Source: UBA4421 sp028228615
Lineage (GTDB): Bacteria; Pseudomonadota; Gammaproteobacteria; Pseudomonadales; Azotimanducaceae
Length of the DNA stretch: 45,196 nt
Direction: 5' to 3'
Assembly (NCBI GenBank): GCA_028228615.1
Contig: JAOJBS010000020.1
Location: 1 to 45,196, forward strand
The first letter of the stretch is position 1, and each line of letters starts with the position of its first letter. Positions 23,534 to 32,487 of the stretch are shown piece after piece. Below the pieces are notes generated by a model. The model saw only the letters and a list, made by a program, of their open reading frames with translations. It did not search any database and had not been told where the DNA came from. The position numbers and the translations under genes are program-made.

Positions 23534-23947
23534 TAACGACGGCACTTTCAGATGCGCACTCATATCGCCAATGAGTGAGTGCCGCAGTTCGCGTTTAGAA
23601 AAACGCCACTTACCTTCTACCCGCTCAAATTCGTCAAAGTAGTCGCCAGCAAAAATAGCTTGTAACGGAAAGTTATCTGTCTGTTGCCAAACGGTTACAT
23701 AACAGTGTCCGACCGCTCGCCCATTGTTTTCATCAATTTCCAGATCAATGTTACTCATCATGTGTTTGGTTCTGGGCGTACCGTCCGCGTAAATAATCAA
23801 ATTATTTGCGGACTCTTTGCCGGGCTTCTTCCCTTCCGCAATCCATTGCGCATGTGCAAATAGACGTCCAAATGTAACTAAGTCGCCTGAGTCGATAGCG
23901 AAACAATATTCGTTCATCAAGTGCAAAATTTCTTTTTCAGAATTCAT
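23516..23947 (-). CDS. SnoaL-like (NTF2-fold) protein, 143 aa
   Basis: The sequence has the SnoaL_4 pattern: an N-terminal helix pair (ILHLMNEYCFAIDSGDLVTF then GRLFAH), followed by TKHMMSNIDLEIDENNGRAV, HCYVTVWQQTD and DYFDEFERVEGKWRFSKRE. The last is the usual final-strand sequence of dehydratase- and isomerase-like NTF2 proteins. Many relatives occur in aromatic, steroid or bile-acid catabolism (7-alpha-dehydratase type), but no catalytic set can be verified. AAAGGG is well placed before the ATG at 23947. The methyltransferase lies upstream on the same strand with a repeat tract between. Confidence 0.82.
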   Translation of the reverse strand: MNSEKEILHLMNEYCFAIDSGDLVTFGRLFAHAQWIAEGKKPGKESANNLIIYADGTPRTKHMMSNIDLEIDENNGRAVGHCYVTVWQQTDNFPLQAIFAGDYFDEFERVEGKWRFSKRELRHSLIGDMSAHLKVPSLTIPTA

Positions 23948-24010
23948 TATTTATACCCTTTACCGAAAAAAATTTTCTCGCTCGCCTTCACTGCCTCTAC
24001 CACCTCTACC

Positions 24011-24080
24011 ACCTATAACAAGAAACCTATAAAAAGAAACCTATAAAAAGAAACCTATAAAAAGAAACCAATAACAATCC
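24011..24080. repeat. 14-bp tandem repeat, four copies plus a degenerate fifth
   Basis: The unit ACCTATAAAAAGAA starts at 24011 (one mismatch), 24025, 24039 and 24053. A fifth, degraded copy begins ACCAATAAC at 24067. It is preceded directly by CCTCTACCA twice in tandem. It sits between the methyltransferase stop and the NTF2-like gene, where copy number could vary. Confidence 0.85.
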
Positions 24081-24083
24081 GTC

Positions 24084-24704
24084 TTAACTCAGAAAAGCCG
24101 TGCCCCAAACATTATAGCCCGCTATTTTTGGAGTCTGAGGTAAATACATTGCCTGCCAATCTTGTATCTGTAGTGGCGTCGCTTCAATGAGCCCGCGGAT
24201 ATCACGATTAATATGACAGCCCCCGGCCATTTTGCCCCAAAACCCGTTAACCCGATTTTGCCATTTGGCAACGGATGCATCTGGCGCAAGGGCATGCTCA
24301 GCTACCAGCACCCGCCCACCTGGACGCAGCACGCGCACCACTTCGGCTAAGGCCCGGCTGGGATCTGGAATAGTACACAGCGTATAGGTGATCACCGCAG
24401 TATCTATTGAATCTGTAGCTAACGGAATGTCTTCAGCACTGCACTGAAGATACTCAATTGCCAAATCTGCCTGCTGTATCTTAGGCTGCGCCAACTGCCA
24501 ACTCTCTTCGCTAGGGTCTACACCGATGACCTTCGACACCCGTTTAGCATCATAATGTCTGACATTGAGTCCTGTGCCGATGCCTAGCTCCAGCACTTGG
24601 CCTTGCGCCAACGGCACCACCTTGGCGCGCTGCAGATCAACTGCTTTCATGCCACAGGCACAGTTAATCACATGGGGCAGAATCTTGTTTTCGTAAAAAG
24701 ACAT
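24084..24704 (-). CDS. class I SAM-dependent methyltransferase, 206 aa
   Basis: The Rossmann methyltransferase motifs are in order: motif I VLELGIGTGLNVRHYD (about 37-52), the acidic end of strand 2 VIGVDPSEES, motif II/III CSAEDIPLATDSIDTAVITY, and ALAEVVRVLRPGGRVLVAEH. The N-terminal MSFYENKILPHVINCACGMK resembles the small-molecule thiol/METTL7-like or UbiE-like group. The substrate is unknown. The start at 24704 has only a weak GAG upstream. Divergent from the thiolase gene. Confidence 0.9.
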   Translation of the reverse strand: MSFYENKILPHVINCACGMKAVDLQRAKVVPLAQGQVLELGIGTGLNVRHYDAKRVSKVIGVDPSEESWQLAQPKIQQADLAIEYLQCSAEDIPLATDSIDTAVITYTLCTIPDPSRALAEVVRVLRPGGRVLVAEHALAPDASVAKWQNRVNGFWGKMAGGCHINRDIRGLIEATPLQIQDWQAMYLPQTPKIAGYNVWGTAFLS

Positions 24705-24939
24705 GGGCTAACTCTCAAATCAATATTTATGCAAATTAACACCCCCCGGCATGGATGCAAACCGTATGCCCCAAAGGGCGCCTCAAAGTGAGGTTTCTAT
24801 AACAAAAGACTGCCAACGTAGATCAGCCATCTGGCAGCACTACAAGACAAAAAGAGCGCAAAAAGATAGGCCAAATTTCCTGCAAAGTTGAGATAGTATT
24901 AGGCCACAGACATTTGAATTAGACGGAGACAAAGCAGTT

Positions 24940-26103
24940 ATGCAAGACGTATTTATTGTGGGCGCAGCGCGCAGCCCAATTGGTAAGCGCGGCAAAGGCC
25001 TGGCAGGACTCATGCCAGCAGATTTGCTGGGCAAAGTACAACGCGGTGCATTAGAGCGCGCGGGGGTAGACGCTGCCAATGTGGGCCAAGTGGTCGGTGG
25101 CTGCGTTTCTCAGATTAATCAACAGTCATTCAACATCACTCGCGTTGCTTGGTTGTCCCAGGGCTTCCCCGAGGAAGTGGCGGCAACAACCATCGACTCT
25201 CAGTGTGGTTCTAGCCAGCAGGCGACGTCTCTAGGCGCGGCCATGATTGGCTCTGGTATGGAAGACTTAGTAATGGCCTGCGGTGTTGAAATGATGTCCG
25301 TTATTCCCCTTGGCTCAAATATGGCAGGCGGCATTCCAATGGGCGAAAGCTATGCCCAGCACTACCAGCCCACCAGCCAATTCCAGGGCGCGGCAATGAT
25401 CGCTGAGGAATATCAAATCACCCGTCAAGACACTGACGCTTTCGGTTTAAACAGCCAAGACAAAGCCATTAAGGCATGGGAAGAAGGTAGATTTGACCGC
25501 GAAATAATCCCTATTGAATCCCCGGTATTAGACGCTGAAGGCAAGCCTACTGGAGACAGCCAAACCATCAGCCGCGACGAAGGTTTGCGTGGCACAAGTA
25601 TGGAAGCGCTGGCGGGGTTACAGGCGGTACCTGGTCAAGAAATCCATACAGCGGGATCTAGCTCACAGGTTTCCGATGGCGCGGCGGTGGTTATTCTCGC
25701 CAGCGCAGCGGCAGTAGAAAAATACGGTCTGACGCCGAGAGCAAAGATTCGCGCCACTACCCTAGTAGGCTGCGACCCGGTCACCATGTTGAAAGGTCCC
25801 ATCCCTGCTACGCAGAAGGTGCTTGAACAAACAGGGTTGGACATTGATGACATCGACACGTTTGAAGTAAATGAAGCATTTGCATCTGTAGTACTGGCTT
25901 GGCAAAAAGCCGTGGGCGCAAATCCAGACAAGGTCAACCCTAACGGCGGAGCCATTGCGTTAGGCCACCCCACAGGTTCTACCGGCGCAAGGTTGATTAC
26001 CACGGCGCTGCATGAACTTGAGCGTACCGACGGCAAGTATGGTCTTATCGCCATGTGCTGTGGCGGCGGATTGGGCACGGGTACCATTATAGAAAGGGTA
26101 TAA
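24940..26103 (+). CDS. thiolase (acetyl-CoA C-acyltransferase type)
   Basis: A 387-residue thiolase for cleaving or making beta-ketoacyl-CoA. The nucleophile C89 is in TIDSQCGSSQQATSL, H343 is in ALGHPTGSTGAR, and the second cysteine C373 is in AMCCGGGLGTGT. NEAF (EVNEAFASVVLAWQ) is also present, so the active site is complete. Degradative and biosynthetic thiolases cannot be split on these motifs. There is no fadB next door, suggesting a stand-alone role in fatty-acid, steroid or aromatic side-chain breakdown. GGAG lies 11 nt before the ATG. Confidence 0.93.
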   Translation: MQDVFIVGAARSPIGKRGKGLAGLMPADLLGKVQRGALERAGVDAANVGQVVGGCVSQINQQSFNITRVAWLSQGFPEEVAATTIDSQCGSSQQATSLGAAMIGSGMEDLVMACGVEMMSVIPLGSNMAGGIPMGESYAQHYQPTSQFQGAAMIAEEYQITRQDTDAFGLNSQDKAIKAWEEGRFDREIIPIESPVLDAEGKPTGDSQTISRDEGLRGTSMEALAGLQAVPGQEIHTAGSSSQVSDGAAVVILASAAAVEKYGLTPRAKIRATTLVGCDPVTMLKGPIPATQKVLEQTGLDIDDIDTFEVNEAFASVVLAWQKAVGANPDKVNPNGGAIALGHPTGSTGARLITTALHELERTDGKYGLIAMCCGGGLGTGTIIERV

Positions 26104-26116
26104 CCCAATCTAACCT

Positions 26117-26148
26117 CTGAATAGGCAGCGCGCTGCGTGCCTATTCAG
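26117..26148 (+). terminator. strong hairpin after the thiolase gene
   Basis: CTGAATAGGCA (26117-26127) is perfectly complementary to TGCCTATTCAG (26138-26148) with a 10-nt loop, starting 14 bp past the thiolase stop. No clean T-run follows, because the minisatellite begins at once. A likely transcription stop, or an RNA 3'-end stabiliser. Confidence 0.5.
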
Positions 26149-26152
26149 CACG

Positions 26153-26252
26153 CCCCTTTAGCATGCCCCTTTAGCGTACCCCTTTAGCGTGCCCCTTTAG
26201 CGTGCCCCTTTAGCGTGCCCCTTTAGCACGCCCCTTTAGCACGCCCCTTGAG
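26153..26252. repeat. 13-bp minisatellite, seven copies plus a partial
   Basis: The unit CCCCTTTAGCGTG begins at 26153, 26166, 26179, 26192, 26205, 26218 and 26231, with a truncated copy CCCCTTGAG at 26244. Only the last three bases vary (ATG, GTA, GTG, ACG). The array fills the space between the thiolase hairpin and the next gene. Confidence 0.92.
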
Positions 26253-26349
26253 TAGCTTTACCTCTGTTTCGCGAAATTTATTCGTCCTTGCATCACGCTT
26301 GCAAATTGCTATGGTCTGCCAACATGCTGTAAAAGCAAGGAGAACGGAT

Positions 26350-26652
26350 ATGCAAGCAAAACACTGGGTTAATCTGGGTTATTTCTTCATATGGGGCGAC
26401 TTTTACTTAGTACTTTTCGCGGTCCATGCAGTTGTCGTAGCGCCTATTTCATTTGAACTTTATCTGAGCAACCACCTTCAAGCAGGACTGCAATTATTTG
26501 ACTGGATCTGCTCACTGAACGGTTTTCTAAACACACTCATCACTTTCTTTTATGGCTTACCGGCTATTTTCATCTTTGCTTCTAGATTTGTTGTGTCGAC
26601 CTCTATTGGCATATGGATGGTGCGTAAGGGACGGTCTATTAACTCTGTTTAG
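26350..26652 (+). CDS. small membrane protein, 100 aa
   Basis: Unknown. The start at ATG 26350 is fixed by AAGGAG 7 nt upstream; the frame is open further upstream (to 26248) but without a ribosome site. The product has hydrophobic stretches near 8-30 (LGYFFIWGDFYLVLFAVHAV then VVAP) and 60-88, with acidic and polar residues in the loop, and ends in a basic tail (MVRKGRSINSV). Monocistronic, between the minisatellite and a good terminator. Confidence 0.6.
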   Translation: MQAKHWVNLGYFFIWGDFYLVLFAVHAVVVAPISFELYLSNHLQAGLQLFDWICSLNGFLNTLITFFYGLPAIFIFASRFVVSTSIGIWMVRKGRSINSV

Positions 26653-26699
26653 GCTCTGCCCAAATTCATTCAACGTCAACGCAATCATCGCTGAATACT

Positions 26700-26729
26700 G
26701 ACGCCTAGCAGCCTGACACTGCTGGCGTC
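26700..26729 (+). terminator. rho-independent terminator candidate
   Basis: GACGCC-T-AGCAG pairs with CTGCT-GGCGTC: 11 pairs, one bulged T and a 7-nt loop, followed by CATTTCTCTTTCC. It lies about 50 bp past the stop of the 26350 gene and in front of the amidohydrolase. Confidence 0.6.
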
Positions 26730-26798
26730 CATTTCTCTTTCCTCGAACAAGATGCTATAAAATATTAGCACCGACCATTTCATCACTTGGGGAAAACG

Positions 26799-28580
26799 AT
26801 GAACCCGCGTAAAACAAAGAAAAATATAACTAGTATTCGCAGGCGCGCACTCAACCTATCGCGACACCGCGCCAAGCCTCTTATCCAGTCCACTGCTTTG
26901 CGAAAATCCTTTTCAGCAATAACCACTGTACTGCTGGCTTGCACCTTCTTCGGATGCAGCCAAGGCAACGAACCCACTCAGTCGCCAGTCGCCCAAATCC
27001 CCGTAGACCTCGTACTTCACAATGGCAAAGTCTTAACCATTGATAACAACTTCAGCATTCAGTCAGCCATCGCCATCAACGACGGCAAGGTGGTCATCAC
27101 AGGCGACGAATCAATTCTAGCTCAGTACAAAGCCAGCAAGATCGTTGACCTTAACGGCAAAACTTTAATGCCCGGCTTCAATGATTCGCACACACATATT
27201 TCTGGCAACCCAAGACGCTATATTGATCTCAGCAACACTACTTCCATTTTAGAAATGCAGTCGTTGGTCCGAGATAAAGCCAACGCACTTGGGCCGGGCG
27301 AATGGATTACCGGTTATGGCTGGTCAGAGGATGAACTCACCGAACAACGTAAGCCCACCCGTTACGACTTAGATGACGCTGCACCCAACAACCCGGTTGT
27401 ACTTACTCGTGCAGGCGCGCACAGCGCTGTAGGATCGAGTATGGCGCTAGCCGCCGCCGGCATAACCGCGCAGACACCCGACCCTGAAGGTGGCGTTATT
27501 GAGCACGAGGACAGCGGCGAGCCCAATGGCATTATTCGCGAACGGCACAATTTATTGTTAGATCTTGTACCGCCCAGTAGTGAAGAGGAAATGATTGCCA
27601 GCTTAGAGGTCAATCTTAATCAATTACTGGCCAAGGGCATTACCAGCATTACAGATGCGCAAAAAACCCCGGCCGAATACCAACGCTGGCAAACACTGTA
27701 TGCACAGGCTCAACTGCCGCTGCCGCGGGCGGCCCTGCAATTTGAGTGGCAGGACCCAGATGCAATTAAGGCGTTGAAAAAGCGTGTGGGCGAAGGCAAC
27801 GACAGGCTAAAAATTGGCCCGATCAAAATTTTTGTCGACGGTGGCTTTACTGGCCCAGCCGCTTACACCATAGAACCCTACCGCAATCAGGCCACCTATC
27901 GTGGCTATTTGAACATGCCTGAAAGCGAACTCGTTAGTCAGATCAATGAAATTCATGACAAGGGTTGGCAAATGGGTATTCACGCCATTGGAGACGCGGC
28001 TATTCAACTCGTTGTGGACACATTGGCAGACACGCTAACCCGAGCGCCAAAAACAGATCACCGCCATTATCTCAATCATTTTTCTATGCGTCCGCCTGAA
28101 GCAACCATGAAGAAAATGGCAAAGCACAACATTCATATTACCCAGCAGGCCAATTTCACCTACACGTTAGAAGGCCGCTACGCAGAAAATTTGGAAGGTT
28201 TTCGTTTGGCTCATAACAACCCAATAAACTCACCTATGGCGCATGGCATTGTGGTGGCGCTGTCCAGCGACATTTTGCCAATTGGCCCCATGGTTGGGCT
28301 ATATGCGGCAGTTACCCGAAAAGGCATGAGCGGCAAAGTCTACGGCCAAGATGAGGCCATTAGCATTGGCAAAGCACTGCGCGCCTACACGCAAACTGGT
28401 GCGTTCATAAACTTCGATGAAAACATTAAAGGCACCCTTGAACCGGGCAAATACGCTGACATGATTGTTTTGTCTGATGACATACTGAACATCGATGCCG
28501 AGCAAATATTAGAGGTTGAGGTGCTGCAAACTTATATGAACGGCGAGTTAGTGTTTGCAAAAGCGCCGACCAGCAATTAG
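26799..28580 (+). CDS. YtcJ-like metal-dependent amidohydrolase, probable lipoprotein
   Basis: A TIM-barrel amidohydrolase (Amidohydro_3 type) of 593 residues from the ATG at 26799, which has GGGGAAAA upstream. Residues ~35-56 hold a hydrophobic export segment with two candidate lipobox cysteines (TVLLAC, FFGC), preceded by an unusually long basic region. Next come LVLHNGKVLTIDNNF, the first metal motif PGFNDSHTHISG (H-x-H), GIHAIGDAAI with further ligand His residues, and the closing GTLEPGKYADMIVLSDD. The family hydrolyses amides or cyclic amides, with broad or unknown substrates. The long N-terminus may mean that the true start is later (for example the Leu codon TTG before RKSFSAITT). Confidence 0.9.
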   Translation: MNPRKTKKNITSIRRRALNLSRHRAKPLIQSTALRKSFSAITTVLLACTFFGCSQGNEPTQSPVAQIPVDLVLHNGKVLTIDNNFSIQSAIAINDGKVVITGDESILAQYKASKIVDLNGKTLMPGFNDSHTHISGNPRRYIDLSNTTSILEMQSLVRDKANALGPGEWITGYGWSEDELTEQRKPTRYDLDDAAPNNPVVLTRAGAHSAVGSSMALAAAGITAQTPDPEGGVIEHEDSGEPNGIIRERHNLLLDLVPPSSEEEMIASLEVNLNQLLAKGITSITDAQKTPAEYQRWQTLYAQAQLPLPRAALQFEWQDPDAIKALKKRVGEGNDRLKIGPIKIFVDGGFTGPAAYTIEPYRNQATYRGYLNMPESELVSQINEIHDKGWQMGIHAIGDAAIQLVVDTLADTLTRAPKTDHRHYLNHFSMRPPEATMKKMAKHNIHITQQANFTYTLEGRYAENLEGFRLAHNNPINSPMAHGIVVALSSDILPIGPMVGLYAAVTRKGMSGKVYGQDEAISIGKALRAYTQTGAFINFDENIKGTLEPGKYADMIVLSDDILNIDAEQILEVEVLQTYMNGELVFAKAPTSN

Positions 28581-28764
28581 CCAGCAAAACCACCGTACGC
28601 GCCCCCACGCCTTGCCCACCTTTGCCGACCAAGAGCTGCGTGAGGAAAGCGGGCTAGATGTACTTGGAGCGCCTACTTGATACTTACAGGATCGCTAGCG
28701 CCTACCTATTGGCTAGCAGATGGCGGGTTAATGGCTTAACAGTGGGGACTGGTAGCTACTTAAT

Positions 28765-28787
28765 CCGTACCCACCCTTTGAGTACGG
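28765..28787. terminator. hairpin between convergent genes
   Basis: CCGTAC (28765-28770) pairs with GTACGG (28782-28787) over an 11-nt loop, just after the aldo/keto reductase stop on its strand. No T-run on the plus strand. It could serve both convergent genes. Confidence 0.35.
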
Positions 28788-28789
28788 CC

Positions 28790-29764
28790 TTAACTCGCCA
28801 CTGACGCATCAGTGGCAGCTATTAACTCAGCACTCATTGGCTCGGCAGCTTCAGCGGCCAAACATTCGGTAAGCTCTTGGCGGTTCTTCACACCTAACAC
28901 CAAAGTGTCAACACCGGGCATAGACAGCGCATACAAATGCGCCAGATAGGCGGCGCTCACACCATGACTTTTTGCCAACTCGCGAAAGCCCGCACTGCGC
29001 TGAAAGTCTTTTAGCTCTGCGGACTTAGGGTGCACGTCGCGGTCAATGGCATCAGTTAACGAGCCTGCTGCAACGGCCCTGATGCCCATAACGCCTATGC
29101 CTGCACCTTGAGCATTGGCAATCACCTGACGTGGACCAGGTATTTCATCAACCAATGCCATAGATCCAGAAGAGTCGAGTACATTGGTGATGCACTGCAC
29201 CACATCTGGGCGCTCAGTTGCGCCAACTACGGCAAGATTTTCGCGCTGAGTACTGGCGGTCGTCACCCCCCAAGCGCCAATACGCCCACTGGCTTTGAGC
29301 CGCTCAAAAGCAGGTATCACGGCGTTTTGGTACTTGCTCATAGGCACAGCGATGCGCGGCAGAATGTTGGCCTGACGCCCTGCGCTCCAACCGTCTGCAA
29401 TGACAAACCCGTGCAGGATAAAAAGATCCACATAGTCGCGCCCCATACGCGCAAAACTCTCGTCCAGCGAAGTACTCAATGCGGCAAAGATTTCATCTTC
29501 CGGGCAATCGCCGAGCAAATATTTGGTCGTCAAATGCACGTCTTTACTCAGACCTTCGGCAAAAGCCTGACCCATAACGCTTTCCGCTTCGCCCCGTCCA
29601 TACATAGGCGCCATATCGAAAAAGTTGATTCCAGAATCTGCGGCAAGACGCACAGTGGCCAGCGCCTCACTTCTGTCTGTGGTCCCCCAAACTTGACCAA
29701 TGCCTCCACCACCTAGTGTCAGCCGACTGGCCGCAAAACAATTGCCCAGCTTTTGGTAACGCAT
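28790..29764 (-). CDS. aldo/keto reductase family protein
   Basis: An NADPH-dependent (beta/alpha)8 oxidoreductase of 324 residues. The catalytic tetrad is visible as Asp and Tyr in FFDMAPMYGRGEAE, Lys in HLTTKYLLG and His in DLFILHGF. RLTLGGGGIGQVWG opens the barrel. The C-terminal cofactor region is AAYLAHLYALSMPGVDTLVL, then GVKNRQELTECLAA. It resembles the bacterial galactose-dehydrogenase/pyridoxal-reductase-like branch. AGGAG lies 7 nt before the ATG. It converges with the amidohydrolase and diverges from the PQQ dehydrogenase. Confidence 0.92.
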   Translation of the reverse strand: MRYQKLGNCFAASRLTLGGGGIGQVWGTTDRSEALATVRLAADSGINFFDMAPMYGRGEAESVMGQAFAEGLSKDVHLTTKYLLGDCPEDEIFAALSTSLDESFARMGRDYVDLFILHGFVIADGWSAGRQANILPRIAVPMSKYQNAVIPAFERLKASGRIGAWGVTTASTQRENLAVVGATERPDVVQCITNVLDSSGSMALVDEIPGPRQVIANAQGAGIGVMGIRAVAAGSLTDAIDRDVHPKSAELKDFQRSAGFRELAKSHGVSAAYLAHLYALSMPGVDTLVLGVKNRQELTECLAAEAAEPMSAELIAATDASVAS

Positions 29765-29981
29765 AACTACTCCTCTACTGCTGTATGTCTAAAGCCAATT
29801 TGTAACACGTTTGCCCGGCTTCGGCCCCTAAGAGTTCGCGGCCTTTCAACTACGGCTTTTTGTACCCACCTAGTGCCCGCAATAACTGATTACGCTCGCC
29901 TATAGACTATATGGTCCCTCATTGTAGATACTGATCACTGATACGCAGACCACTGCTAAAACTTGTACTGGGGAGTCACGA

Positions 29982-32315
29982 ATGAAGGCAATCAGCATCC
30001 GTATAACGGCAATTATCATTGGCGCTCTAGGCCTTGCCATGGCGGTATCAGGTGCAGAACTTTTAAGCCTTGGTGGCAGCCCTTATTATGCAATCGCTGG
30101 CGCTCTCATGCTGGTTTGCGCGGTGGACTTATTCAACAGCAAGCCAAGGGGCTTTTTCGTATTTGCTGGCGTATTAATCCTTACCCTCGCATGGGCAGTT
30201 TATGAGGCCGGCAGCGCGTTTTGGCTGGTAGGTTCGCGTATTTGGATAATTGGGTTGTTAGCCCTGTGGCTTTGCACGCCGGGCATAAGACGTGCGTTGT
30301 GGCCGGACAACACCCCTGCTTTGTTCAGCCTGCACACGGTGCAACTCTCTGCCGGCGCCAGTGCACTGGTGCTCATCGCCATGAGCATCAATCTCTTGAG
30401 CAGCAATGTGCAAAGTATTGATGAAAGCATTTATTCAGAGCCGCAAAACGCCTCTGACTGGACCGCCTACGGCGGCAGCCAAGCCGGCACGCGCTATACT
30501 CCCCACGCTCAGATTAATGCCGGAAATGTTGCTGACCTTGAACAGGCATGGGTAGCGGACACCAAACGAGTCGGTCGCTTCAGCGGCACGCCGATCCAAA
30601 TTGGTGACGGCTTGTATTTGTGTACCGCGCAAAATGTCATGATTTCATTGGACCCTGACACTGGCGCTGAACGTTGGCGCTTTGATCCCAAAAACGAGAC
30701 CCGCGCTTTTGGCATTTTGGGTAATTGCCGTGGTGTTACCTACTACAAAATGCCAGAGGTGCCTGCGGGCGAAGTATGTGCTGAGCGTATATTTACCGCC
30801 ACCACAGACGCACGCATGATTGCCGTCGATAAAGAAACCGGCTTGCCCTGCGAAAGTTTTGGCACCAAGGGGCAAATTTCCCTACTCGCGGGTATGGGCG
30901 AAGTAAAACCCTACTACTATTTTGTTACCTCTCCCGCCACCGTTGCCAGCGGCGCACTGGTGGTAGGCGGCTGGGTTATGGACAACCAAGAGACTCAAGA
31001 ACCCTCTGGTGTGGTGCGTGGCTATGACCCAATGAATGGTGAGTTGCTGTGGGCCTGGGACATGGGCCGCGAAGGTGACTCTGGCTTACCGGCAAATGGC
31101 GAAACCTATACCCGCGGCACACCCAATGTATGGAGCCTTACCTCAGCCGACGATGAGCTGGGCTTGGTCTATGTACCTACCGGCAATGCCACCCCTGATT
31201 ACTTTGGCGGCCACCGCACCCAAGTAATGGACAAATACGCCAGTTCCGTGGTGGCCATAGATGCCAAAACCGGCCTCACCCGCTGGCATTTCCAAACCAC
31301 CCACCACGATATTTGGGATTACGACGTACCCTCCCAACCCACGTTGGTAGACTTAACCATTAACGGTGTTGAGCGCAAGACAGTCATAGTGCCAACAAAG
31401 CGTGGCGAGATATTTATGCTGGATAGAGCCACCGGGGAAGTGATTACAGAGGTCACCGAACGCCCAGTACCGCAGACAGATGTACCTGGCGAGCGCAGCA
31501 CAGCGACCCAACCCTTCTCAACGGGCATGCCCTCATTTGCCTACCCGAAAATCCGTGAACACGACCTTTTTGGCATTACCCCACTGGACCAAATGGCCTG
31601 CCGCAAAACCTTTTTGAATTTGCGCTATGAGGGGCCAATGACACCCCCTTCAACCCAAGGCACGCTACTTTACCCAGGCCCCGCTGGCGGCATGAATTGG
31701 GGCAGCGTGGCGGTAGATGAACAACGCCAGTTGATGGTGGTCAATAACCTGCAACTACCCTGGATCATTCACTTGATTCCACGAGAAAACGAGTTAACCA
31801 ACACCGAGGGTGACTTCAACCCCGGCTACGGTATTGGTGGCCCGATGCGAGGCACACCCTTTGCGGCAAAAGTAGAACTATTCTCTTCTCCCCTGAGCTT
31901 ACCTTGCATCAAGCCACCATTTGGTGAGATCGCTGTTGTTGATTTAACGACGCAAAAAATCGTCTGGCGGCGCGGTACCGGCACTTGGAACTTGGGCCTA
32001 CCTTATGCTGCAGGCACCACTGTGACCGCCGGAGGCCTGATCTTCATGGGGGGTGTTTTGGACGGTTATCTGCGGGCAATCGACGTAAATACGGGCGAGG
32101 AGCTGTGGAAAGACAGTCTGGCTAGCGCTTCTGAGGCAACGCCGATGAGCTATGTCAGCCCTAAAACGGGCAAACAGTACGTGCTGGTCACAATTCCAGG
32201 ACAACGAGGACCCAGCCGTGAGGCGTCTCATGAAGTTGGCGATGATGCCGCAAGTGACATAGCGCCTACGATACAAGGCGGTAAAGTGATCGCTTATGCG
32301 CTGCGCGAGCAGTAG
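29982..32315 (+). CDS. gcd: membrane-bound PQQ-dependent dehydrogenase, glucose dehydrogenase (Gcd) type
   Basis: A 777-residue quinoprotein, close to the usual ~800. Five membrane helices fill residues 1-140 and would hand electrons to ubiquinone. The periplasmic eight-bladed propeller starts at DWTAYGGSQAGTRYTPHAQI. TTHHDIWDYDVPSQP carries the aspartate equivalent to the catalytic Asp of E. coli Gcd, and VPTKRGEIFMLDRATGE the PQQ-binding Lys. Repeated W-motifs (GAERWRFDP, GELLWAWD, GEELWKDS) mark blades. GGGGAG lies 6 nt before the ATG. The substrate is probably an aldose. No pqq synthesis gene is in the window, so the cofactor is made elsewhere or imported. Confidence 0.93.
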   Translation: MKAISIRITAIIIGALGLAMAVSGAELLSLGGSPYYAIAGALMLVCAVDLFNSKPRGFFVFAGVLILTLAWAVYEAGSAFWLVGSRIWIIGLLALWLCTPGIRRALWPDNTPALFSLHTVQLSAGASALVLIAMSINLLSSNVQSIDESIYSEPQNASDWTAYGGSQAGTRYTPHAQINAGNVADLEQAWVADTKRVGRFSGTPIQIGDGLYLCTAQNVMISLDPDTGAERWRFDPKNETRAFGILGNCRGVTYYKMPEVPAGEVCAERIFTATTDARMIAVDKETGLPCESFGTKGQISLLAGMGEVKPYYYFVTSPATVASGALVVGGWVMDNQETQEPSGVVRGYDPMNGELLWAWDMGREGDSGLPANGETYTRGTPNVWSLTSADDELGLVYVPTGNATPDYFGGHRTQVMDKYASSVVAIDAKTGLTRWHFQTTHHDIWDYDVPSQPTLVDLTINGVERKTVIVPTKRGEIFMLDRATGEVITEVTERPVPQTDVPGERSTATQPFSTGMPSFAYPKIREHDLFGITPLDQMACRKTFLNLRYEGPMTPPSTQGTLLYPGPAGGMNWGSVAVDEQRQLMVVNNLQLPWIIHLIPRENELTNTEGDFNPGYGIGGPMRGTPFAAKVELFSSPLSLPCIKPPFGEIAVVDLTTQKIVWRRGTGTWNLGLPYAAGTTVTAGGLIFMGGVLDGYLRAIDVNTGEELWKDSLASASEATPMSYVSPKTGKQYVLVTIPGQRGPSREASHEVGDDAASDIAPTIQGGKVIAYALREQ

Positions 32316-32400
32316 CGGCGCAATTTCAGACGCAGAATTAGGCAATGCTCATTAGAGGTGCCGATGCCATTTGAGCGATAACTGAGTTAGAGGCGCGCTA

Positions 32401-32428
32401 AGCGAGGGGCAAAGGCATTCCCCTTGCT
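32401..32428. terminator. hairpin between convergent genes
   Basis: AGCGAGGGG (32401-32409) pairs with CCCCTTGCT (32420-32428), nine pairs with one G-T, 10-nt loop. It lies between the convergent PQQ dehydrogenase and lumazine synthase genes and could end both transcripts. Confidence 0.45.
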
Positions 32429-32487
32429 CCGCTACCCGCCCAACATTTCTGTCAAACCAGCGCGCCTTCAGAACTTTAGTATTGTGC

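Noticed and set aside
24011..24080. CRISPR-like array.
   Set aside because: The 14-bp units are directly contiguous without spacers. The same holds for the 13-bp array at 26153.
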